In this document: in pieces, positions 1-5,255 of the stretch
How positions within the stretch are numbered: position 1 is the stretch's first letter
How the letters are laid out: every line of letters begins with the position of its first letter
Source of the DNA: RI-283 sp964487925
Lineage (GTDB): Bacteria; Pseudomonadota; Gammaproteobacteria; SZUA-140
Direction: 5' to 3'
Length of the DNA stretch: 13,183 bases
Assembly (NCBI GenBank): GCA_964487925.1
Contig: CAZASZ010000056.1
Location: forward strand, 1-13,183
The notes under the pieces: model-generated
Told to the model about the DNA's origin: nothing
The model's database searches: none
What the model saw: only the letters and a program-made list of their open reading frames with translations
Translations under genes and position numbers: made by a program

Positions 1-36
1 CCTGAGATATTGGAAAATACAGCGCGGAATTTCAAC

Positions 37-342
37 ATGTACTATCGTTACCACATCTTTTTTTGTATCAATCAGCGTCCGAATGGAAAGCCCTGTTGCG
101 AGGATCATGGCGCCAGTGCTGCCTTCGACTATGTCAAAGGGCGAGTCAAGGAATTGGGGCTGAGCGGTCCCGGCGGTATAAGGGTCAACAAGGCCGGTTG
201 TTTGGATCGCTGCGAGGAGGGGCCGGTGGCCGTGGTCTACCCCGAGGGTGTGTGGTACAGTTTCTCCGGGCAGGATGACCTTGACGCCATTATTGATCAG
301 CACCTGTCAGGTGGGCAGGTTGTCGAACGCTTGAAGCTTTGA
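37..342 (+). CDS. Thioredoxin-like [2Fe-2S] ferredoxin (COG3411 type)
   Basis: A small soluble electron-transfer protein of 101 residues if started at the ATG at 37. An in-frame TTG at 10 would add nine residues but has no better ribosome site. The cluster pattern is visible: Cys10, then Cys20-Cys21, and later Cys55-x3-Cys59 in the stretch NKAGCLDRCEEGP. This matches the thioredoxin-fold [2Fe-2S] ferredoxins, which use a Cys near residue 10, one near 21, and a final CxxxC. The segment after it (VAVVYPEGVWY) fits the usual strand and the tail is complete. The electron partner is not indicated by the neighbours. The phosphatase gene follows after about 35 bp and may be co-transcribed. Family assignment is firm; the physiological role is unknown. 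The upstream context lies outside the window. Confidence 0.88.
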   Translation: MYYRYHIFFCINQRPNGKPCCEDHGASAAFDYVKGRVKELGLSGPGGIRVNKAGCLDRCEEGPVAVVYPEGVWYSFSGQDDLDAIIDQHLSGGQVVERLKL

Positions 343-362
343 TCATCCGGTCCATCGCTAAC

Positions 363-371
363 GGAGGGAGG
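363..371 (+). promoter_or_regulatory. Shine-Dalgarno that sets the phosphatase start
   Basis: The purine-rich run GGAGGGAGG ends six bases before the ATG at 378. The open frame extends back to a TTG at 339, overlapping the ferredoxin stop, but that codon has no comparable site, so 378 is preferred. Confidence 0.7.
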
Positions 372-377
372 CGTCGG

Positions 378-1154
378 ATGCGCAATATGGTAGAACAGGA
401 CGTCAAGTCGCCATGGGATGACAAGCTAGCTCTTGCCGCCAAGGTCCACTACAGCTTCATGACGCGATCCTATCGCGATGAGGCATTTGATATCGATGTG
501 GCCTTAAATCCGCTTGACCTGATCGGCGGTGACTATTGCAGCATCAATGTGCGCCTCGATGAGCGAATCCTGCTCTGCATGTGTGATGTAGTAGGGCACG
601 ACATCGTTTCCGCGTTGTTGGCATCGCGCATCAATACACTGGCGATGATGAGCGATAGCGAGGACGGCGATCCCTGCGCCCTGCTGGAGTCGATTAACGA
701 GTTCTTGTGCGACAATCTTGGCGATACGGGTATCTATGCGTCGATGTTTTGTGTCCTCATCGATCGCAGGCGCATGTGCTTCAGTTACGCGGGCGCGGCG
801 CACCCACCGATGTTACATTTTAGCGCCAGTGAGTGTTCTGTGACGTCGCTTGAATCGGAGGCGACCCTGATCGGATTCGAATCCCCGCTGCCGGTGGCAT
901 GCGTGGTCAATCATCGATCAATCGATCCGGGTGATCGGCTTCTGCTATATACGGACGGTTTAGTCGACGCCAAAAATGCGGCCGGAGAGCCATTTGGTGT
1001 GGAGTCGATCGAACGCTCATTGATTCACCATAAGGGTATAGGAAGTCGATCCTTCAACGCGCAAATCATGAACGAGTTGAAGTCCTTTTGCGGCGGCGAA
1101 CTGAGCGATGACGTCCTAATCATGACGCTTCATCGGCAAGATGCTATGGAGTGA
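378..1154 (+). CDS. Stand-alone SpoIIE/RsbU-type PP2C serine phosphatase
   Basis: Predicted Mg/Mn-dependent protein serine/threonine phosphatase of the PPM/SpoIIE family, 258 residues. The whole protein is essentially the catalytic domain after about 35 N-terminal residues, with no receiver, GAF, HAMP or membrane segment. Metal-ligand positions of the family are present: GGDY (Asp52), CDVVGH (Asp70), YTDGL (Asp193) and SDDV (Asp244-Asp245). The AGAAHPP block (139-144) matches the conserved AGHxP region. One departure is visible: the usual GHG after the second Asp reads GHD (73-75). Family members commonly dephosphorylate anti-sigma-factor antagonists in partner-switching systems, but no STAS-domain or RsbW-like kinase gene is in the window, so the substrate is unknown. 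The gene overlaps the convergent DUF2231 gene by 11 bp at its 3' end. Confidence 0.88.
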   Translation: MRNMVEQDVKSPWDDKLALAAKVHYSFMTRSYRDEAFDIDVALNPLDLIGGDYCSINVRLDERILLCMCDVVGHDIVSALLASRINTLAMMSDSEDGDPCALLESINEFLCDNLGDTGIYASMFCVLIDRRRMCFSYAGAAHPPMLHFSASECSVTSLESEATLIGFESPLPVACVVNHRSIDPGDRLLLYTDGLVDAKNAAGEPFGVESIERSLIHHKGIGSRSFNAQIMNELKSFCGGELSDDVLIMTLHRQDAME

Positions 1155-1611
1155 CACCCTTCACATTGACGCCGAGGTCGTAGACAAGAGCACCACCGTG
1201 GTAGGCCGTGGTAATCAGCAGAGCGCAACTTAACAGGACTGCGGCTAGGAAGATCTTACCGCGAGTGCCATCAAGACGGATGCCACGCCAAATAGCGATC
1301 AACTGGCCCAAGGCCAGGATTCCGAAGACGCCAATTGTGAGTCCGGCAAGCCCCGCATGTTCTTCCAGCGGTGCCTTGTCGAAGTGCTTATCAACGGCTA
1401 TATCCAGAGCTATATCCCCGAATACTGCTGCGACAATTGCGATGGCGGTACCCAACAGGAGGGACGCGAGACCCGCACGCGCAAGGCATTCACGGGAAGC
1501 GATATCACCTTTCTGAGCAAAGATGATCAGGGCGTCGATGATTGCCGTGGTCAGCAAAAATACGATCGGAAAATGCACGAGCATGGGGTGGATGTGTTCG
1601 ACCTTAAACAT
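1144..1611 (-). CDS. DUF2231 family four-helix inner-membrane protein
   Basis: A 155-residue integral membrane protein with about four hydrophobic helices (roughly 11-30, 44-65, 87-108 and 118-137). It shows the DUF2231 (COG4244) hallmarks: the N-terminal HPMLVHFPI stretch with His8 and His13, the EEHAGLAGL segment with His85, and the end motif AYHGGALVYDLGVNV with His138. The repeated membrane-proximal histidines would suit haem or metal binding, but that is inference; the family has no settled function. The start at 1611 is supported by an AGGGA element just upstream on the minus strand. Its stop lies inside the phosphatase gene on the opposite strand, and I see no terminator between the two. 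A candidate response-regulator box lies about 140 bp upstream of the start. Confidence 0.85.
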   Translation of the reverse strand: MFKVEHIHPMLVHFPIVFLLTTAIIDALIIFAQKGDIASRECLARAGLASLLLGTAIAIVAAVFGDIALDIAVDKHFDKAPLEEHAGLAGLTIGVFGILALGQLIAIWRGIRLDGTRGKIFLAAVLLSCALLITTAYHGGALVYDLGVNVKGVTP

Positions 1612-1751
1612 AAGTTCCCTCGCTGATATTATGGCCGCGCTGAAGTCTTGATTGATGAACGCGACCCTGCTCGGCCTCCGTATTCCATCGAGCCTTTACG
1701 TGCTCTTTGCACGTCAGATTTTAATCCTAGCGCTTTCCGATTGCATCCGGG

Positions 1752-1768
1752 CTTAAGGACAGCTTAAC
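1752..1768 (-). promoter_or_regulatory. Candidate OmpR-family (PmrA/QseB-like) operator
   Basis: Read on the minus strand the site is GTTAAG-CTGTC-CTTAAG: two six-base half-sites repeated directly at 11-bp spacing, one helical turn. This resembles the YTTAAK-N5-YTTAAK boxes bound by PmrA-type response regulators. On the same strand TAGGAT (1724-1729) lies 22 bases downstream and could be a -10 element, placing the box at or just upstream of the -35 position of a promoter for the DUF2231 gene. A second box of the same form occurs at 3258-3274. The regulator itself is not in the window. Confidence 0.35.
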
Positions 1769-1906
1769 ATGAGCGTGTTTCTAGGTCAGTGTTGTCACCG
1801 GGTGTGTGTCGTCGGCCCCTCTGCAACGATCTCCTTCGGCCTCGCAGCCGACAGGGAACGTCGTTCGAATGTAGTTCGTCTCAGAGTGAAATAATGTTTT
1901 TCAAGG

Positions 1907-1936
1907 TTGCGCACATTCTTAGGGCGTGACTATGTA
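1907..1936 (+). promoter_or_regulatory. Possible sigma-70 promoter for thiO
   Basis: TTGCGC (1907-1912) and TATGTA (1931-1936) are separated by 18 bases, with the thiO ATG about 33 bases downstream. The match is reasonable but not strong. The Shine-Dalgarno run of G residues (1959-1967) sits unusually close to the start codon. Confidence 0.35.
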
Positions 1937-1968
1937 ATAAGAGTGCACGGGCACGAACAGGGGGGAGC

Positions 1969-3051
1969 ATGCGTCACCACGATTGCATCATCATAGGCGG
2001 CGGTCTGCTTGGGCTATTGACGGCTCACGAGTTGATTGGCGAGGGCCTCGCTGTGCGACTGCTCGAGCGCGGCGTTCTGGGGCGTGAATCATCCTGGGCC
2101 GGTGGCGGTATACTGTCTTTTCTTCACCCTTGGCGGGCAAAAGAGGAGCTCATGCCTCTCGCCGACTGGAGTAGGGCCTCTTACCCCGCACTTACCGAGA
2201 GGCTGTATGCCGAGTCCGATATCGATTGCGAGTATCTTCGGTCGGGCATGCTGGTGCTCGATCCGGAGGATTCCCGCGAGATCAGGGATTGGGCCGCGCG
2301 CAATGATCGTCCCTTCCAAGACCTTTCTAAGGCAGAGATGGCCGCCCTTGAGCCGAATCTTGGCACAGCTTGGAAATCAGGGACGCTGTTAGCTGACATC
2401 GCGCAGATCCGAAATCCACGATTGATCAAGGCCTTGTTCAAAAGTCTCAAGGCGCGGGGATTGGAGGCTTACGAGCACACCGAGGTTCAGGAAGTTCAAA
2501 GGGGTTCGCGTGGCAACGTTATGCTGAAGACCCGGTCCGAGACGATCGAGGCAGAGCGGGTCGTGGTTACATCCGGAGCCTGGAGTGGTCGCCTTTTGGC
2601 GATGGCGGGCGTTGATACCGAGGTCGAACCGGTCCGTGGCCAGATGTTGCTCTATAAATCAGAACCCGATACGCTCAAGCAGATTTTGCTTTTTGGTGAT
2701 CGATATATGATCCCCCGCAAAGACGGTCATATCCTTATGGGGAGCACTGTCGAATACGAGGGCTTTGATAAGTCCACGACACATGACGTCGCGGAGTCTC
2801 TTAGCGAAGAGGCTGCGGCCATGTTACCGATCCTGGCCGAGTCTCAGGCTATCGCCCATTGGGCTGGGTTGCGGCCAGGCACCCTGGATGGTGTCCCCAA
2901 GATCGGTCCGGTGCCAGGCATCGAGGGCTTGTTCGTCAATATGGGCCACCTACGCAATGGTGTGTTCCTGGGCCCGGCTAGCGCACGCCTGCTGACGGAT
3001 CTGATTCTGGGGCGCGAGCCGATCTGCGATCCTGCGCCCTACCAAATATAG
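1969..3051 (+). CDS. thiO: FAD-dependent glycine oxidase ThiO
   Basis: Oxidises glycine with O2 to dehydroglycine (iminoacetate) and H2O2; the imine is used by ThiG to build the thiazole ring of thiamine in aerobes. The 360-residue protein has an N-terminal Rossmann motif, IIIGGGLLGLL (7-17), and Glu33 at the end of the second strand for the FAD ribose. The C-terminal blocks WAGLRPGTLDGVPKIG (298-313) and HLRNGVFLGPA (327-337) are typical of ThiO. Tyr246, Arg302 and Arg329 fall at the same numbers as the substrate-binding residues I recall for Bacillus subtilis glycine oxidase, which favours ThiO over a generic D-amino acid oxidase or sarcosine oxidase. No thiS, thiG or thiE gene is adjacent, so in this organism it appears to stand alone. 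Cytosolic; no signal peptide. Confidence 0.88.
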   Translation: MRHHDCIIIGGGLLGLLTAHELIGEGLAVRLLERGVLGRESSWAGGGILSFLHPWRAKEELMPLADWSRASYPALTERLYAESDIDCEYLRSGMLVLDPEDSREIRDWAARNDRPFQDLSKAEMAALEPNLGTAWKSGTLLADIAQIRNPRLIKALFKSLKARGLEAYEHTEVQEVQRGSRGNVMLKTRSETIEAERVVVTSGAWSGRLLAMAGVDTEVEPVRGQMLLYKSEPDTLKQILLFGDRYMIPRKDGHILMGSTVEYEGFDKSTTHDVAESLSEEAAAMLPILAESQAIAHWAGLRPGTLDGVPKIGPVPGIEGLFVNMGHLRNGVFLGPASARLLTDLILGREPICDPAPYQI

Positions 3052-3257
3052 ATTGTTCAAGCTGTATATGGCGTCACAACATTTCGGCGCGCCTATTGCT
3101 TGGTCGGTCGCTGTTTGAAGGCTTTTGGATGGCAGGGCCGTTGCCGCCACAATTTTGTATCTTACTGAATAATAAGAATTAAATTGCCCGCATATTTCTG
3201 GCCCCCTGGACCGGTACCCGTTTATCCCTCTAGTTCCCATTAAATCATTCCAGTTTA

Positions 3258-3274
3258 GTTAAGGTCGCGTTAAG
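3258..3274 (+). promoter_or_regulatory. Candidate OmpR-family operator, second copy
   Basis: GTTAAG-GTCGC-GTTAAG is a perfect six-base direct repeat at 11-bp spacing, the same architecture as the box at 1752-1768. It lies 51 bp upstream of the ATG of the PA3496-like gene. A weak -10 candidate (TACATA or CATATC, within 3290-3297) follows at a distance that would put the second half-site over the -35 position, as expected for an activator of the PmrA/OmpR type. Confidence 0.38.
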
Positions 3275-3325
3275 TCTGTCGTGATCTACTACATATCAGG
3301 ACATTTCCCATAGGAGGCAAAGGCC

Positions 3326-3520
3326 ATGGGTGTTCAGCATTCACTGTACGACGTTGAAGAATTTACGGTCGATGATGTCCTCGATGGCGACAATTTCGAT
3401 GTGTCGCTTGAGTTCGAGAAGGGTTTGAGGGTTTCAGGACATCAGTCCGCGCGTAAGGCCATAGAATCCTATATGGAGAAAAAGCGACTCAGACGTCAGC
3501 TGACTGAAGTCGTGCTCTGA
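3326..3520 (+). CDS. Small acidic PA3496-like protein
   Basis: A 64-residue soluble protein without signal peptide or membrane segment. The N-terminal half is acidic (Asp/Glu-rich, residues 9-32). The C-terminal part, ARKAIESYMEKKRLRRQL (42-59), is a basic amphipathic helix of the kind that characterises the PA3496 family of short gammaproteobacterial proteins, annotated as putative envelope integrity proteins. The ATG is well supported by AGGAGG at 3312-3317, eight bases upstream. The csrA-like gene follows after 63 bp on the same strand and ends at a strong terminator, so the two are probably one transcript. The function of the family is poorly defined; the match is by recalled motif resemblance, so the family name is moderately certain and the gene itself highly likely. 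Confidence 0.68.
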   Translation: MGVQHSLYDVEEFTVDDVLDGDNFDVSLEFEKGLRVSGHQSARKAIESYMEKKRLRRQLTEVVL

Positions 3521-3583
3521 CGGAACAGTAGGCTCATAGGTATATGTGAGAAACAAATCGTTATTCAGTCGAAGAGGTGGCCA

Positions 3584-3808
3584 ATGCTTGTACTAACAAG
3601 GCGGCAAGGAGAATATGTTCTCGTCTATCCGTCTAATATCGATTCCACGATGACGGTAGCCGAATTGTTCCGTGACGGTCCAATTGAGGTCCACGTTGGA
3701 TGTATCAATAAAAATCAGGTGCGTCTCAATATTAAGGCGCCTGGTGAACTGACGATTCTGCGCAATGAGCTTGTCCACGAACCGGCCAAGCAGACGGCGA
3801 CCGCCTGA
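3584..3808 (+). CDS. CsrA-family regulator with RsmN/RsmF-type insertion
   Basis: A 74-residue RNA-binding translational regulator of the CsrA/RsmA family. It opens with MLVLTRRQGE (1-10), the family signature, and closes with NQVRLNIKAPGELTILRNEL (44-63). Leu4 and Arg60 correspond to the RNA-contacting Leu4 and Arg44 of classical CsrA. Between the first strands there are about 15 more residues than in CsrA: the stretch 11-33 (YVLVYPSNID through AELFRDGP) replaces the short IGDE turn. That insertion length and its AEL-x-R-(D/E)-G ending resemble RsmN (RsmF) of Pseudomonas aeruginosa, in which an extra helix gives a rearranged dimer. It should bind GGA-containing mRNA leaders or sponge RNAs; targets are not visible. 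The AGAGG at 3573-3577 serves as ribosome site. A classical csrA is expected elsewhere in the genome. Confidence 0.85.
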   Translation: MLVLTRRQGEYVLVYPSNIDSTMTVAELFRDGPIEVHVGCINKNQVRLNIKAPGELTILRNELVHEPAKQTATA

Positions 3809-3851
3809 GTTGAGCCGTGCCGTTTCCTGAGCTAGGGGTCATTAAATAGCC

Positions 3852-3867
3852 ATATCTAGATATCTAG
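3852..3867. repeat. Tandem 8-bp repeat ATATCTAG x2
   Basis: ATATCTAG occurs twice head to tail. The unit creates two overlapping perfect 12-bp palindromes (3852-3863 and 3856-3867). It sits between the csrA-like stop and the terminator. It may be a protein-binding site or chance; nothing nearby decides. Confidence 0.5.
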
Positions 3868-3876
3868 TCCCTCATC

Positions 3877-3901
3877 AAAAGCGCCCGAAAAGGGCGCTTT
3901 T
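3877..3901. terminator. Strong bidirectional intrinsic terminator
   Basis: A perfect 10-bp stem, AAAAGCGCCC with GGGCGCTTTT, closes a five-base GAAAA loop. Flanking A and T runs make it functional in both directions. It ends the plus-strand csrA-like transcript and lies about 25 bp beyond the glcF stop on the minus strand, so it can serve both convergent units. Confidence 0.92.
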
Positions 3902-3926
3902 GTGTTTCAGATAGAGGTTAAACTCC

Positions 3927-5186
3927 TTAGGCTTTTAATTGCCTAGCCATCAAGGTGACAGGGTGCATCAGTCGCGTCGCCATGCCGGATTCCCTCAATC
4001 CTTTTCCTATATGGAGTGCGCATCCGATGTTTGTCGTCACGACGATATCGGCCATGGATGAACCGATGTCATGGAGTGTTGCGTCCCTGAGTCTGTCGGA
4101 GAGTTCCGGTTGTTCAAGCATGTAACGGCCCGCACCTCCGCAGCAATGGGGGGCGTATCGACCGTCACCGGGAATGCGTCGAAGGTCCACTCGGGGTATC
4201 CAGGATATCAGTTCGGTGACCGAGGTTTGCTCCCTGAGCGCATGGGCCTGACTGCAGGGCGTGTGGATCGTCACACGTTTATCCAATGGGCGAAAGGTTA
4301 TACGTTGATGTGATTCGGGTATCGCCCGGCCATGATCGACCAGGAATCGGCAGATCTCCGTTACCCGAAGGGCTCGCTTGTTCCCGCCTGCAGCCTCTGT
4401 GAGCGTGGCGGCGCACGCGCTCGATGTCACGACGATGGTGTCGACCCCGAGTGTGGAGAAGGCGTCCAGGCCTTCTCGCGCCAGCTGTTCGGCCGCGGTG
4501 ATGTCGCCGTGATGGAGATGTAAGGCGCCGCAGCAGTGGCGCGTACGAGGAACGACGACGCCAAATCCGAGTGCGGTCAGCAGGCGGATAGCCGATTTAA
4601 TCGTCAGGACATCAAAGTCGCGCCCCATGCATCCCTGGAAGAGTCCGACGCGGCCAATCTCGCGACCTAACGCGGGGTGGTATTCCCGGTTCGAGATTGG
4701 AAGCGACGCGCGCGGTAAATAACCTTCGATCCGGCCCAATGCCACCGGTAGCAAGCCGCAGCAACGCACCAGCCATTGCAGGCCGCTGTATTGGTAGGCT
4801 AAGCGCAGCCAACCAAGCAAATTTCCGGCATGCGGCGCAGTACTCATCCGCTCAAGCAGCCGATTCGTCATGACATGCTCAGTTTCGCTGATATCGGTGA
4901 TCTGCTGCCGCGCACCGACCATGAGTTTATGAAACGGGACCTTGGCTGGGCAAACATGTTCGCAGGACTGGCACAATAGACAGCGATCGAGGTGCCGGCG
5001 TAGCGAGTCAGAAAGTTGTAGCTGTCCCTCGTTTAGCCCCTGTATAAGTGCGATCCGACCACGAGGCGAGTCAGCCTCGTCTTGCAGGATACGGTAGGTC
5101 GGGCAGTGCGGGAGGCATAAGCCGCATTTGACACATTGATCGGCAGCTGCGGAGAGCTCCGCTGACGATAGACGTGATCCGGTCAT
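3927..5186 (-). CDS. glcF: Glycolate oxidase iron-sulfur subunit GlcF
   Basis: Electron-transfer subunit of membrane-associated glycolate dehydrogenase, passing electrons from the flavoprotein GlcD towards the quinone pool. It has 419 residues, about the family length. Two [4Fe-4S] motifs lie at the N-terminus: CVKCGLCLPHCP (Cys18, 21, 24, 28) and CLLCQSCEHVCP (Cys69, 72, 75, 79). Two CCG domains follow. The first uses Cys186, the CCG at 218-220 and Cys258; the second uses Cys311, the CCG at 348-350 and Cys389. No glcD or glcE is adjacent. The gene lies 69 bp downstream of the transglutaminase gene with no terminator between, so it may be read from the moxR promoter. The start has only a weak ribosome site. 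Related LutA/DldF-type proteins are an alternative, but the two CxxCxxCxxxCP motifs plus two CCG domains favour GlcF. Confidence 0.85.
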   Translation of the reverse strand: MTGSRLSSAELSAAADQCVKCGLCLPHCPTYRILQDEADSPRGRIALIQGLNEGQLQLSDSLRRHLDRCLLCQSCEHVCPAKVPFHKLMVGARQQITDISETEHVMTNRLLERMSTAPHAGNLLGWLRLAYQYSGLQWLVRCCGLLPVALGRIEGYLPRASLPISNREYHPALGREIGRVGLFQGCMGRDFDVLTIKSAIRLLTALGFGVVVPRTRHCCGALHLHHGDITAAEQLAREGLDAFSTLGVDTIVVTSSACAATLTEAAGGNKRALRVTEICRFLVDHGRAIPESHQRITFRPLDKRVTIHTPCSQAHALREQTSVTELISWIPRVDLRRIPGDGRYAPHCCGGAGRYMLEQPELSDRLRDATLHDIGSSMADIVVTTNIGCALHIGKGLRESGMATRLMHPVTLMARQLKA

Positions 5187-5255
5187 ATAGCGAAAATACC
5201 TGAGCCTATCCGTGTGAGATGGCTGGTATGGTCACCGGAGGCGCGAGAGAAAGCG

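Larger units (their letters stand above)
1612..1968. other. 357-bp intergenic region between divergent genes
   Basis: No convincing gene is seen. The only ATG-started frame of note (1655-1756, 33 codons) lacks a ribosome site and family resemblance. The region holds a 17-bp direct-repeat box (1752-1768), a widely spaced inverted repeat (GTCGGC at 1811-1816 and GCCGAC at 1847-1852), a short GAACG/CGTTC palindrome at 1856-1866, and a probable thiO promoter near 1907-1936. It is longer than two promoters require, so a small RNA is possible, but there is no clear intrinsic terminator to support one. Confidence 0.6.

Noticed and set aside
1655..1756. Short ORF of 33 codons beginning MNATLLGLRIP in the gap upstream of thiO
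   Set aside because: No ribosome binding site, no recognisable family, and its end overlaps the candidate operator; consistent with chance.
1862..1872. T-loop-like sequence (CGTTCGAAT) suggesting a tRNA
   Set aside because: No acceptor stem, anticodon arm or CCA-side pairing can be built around it.
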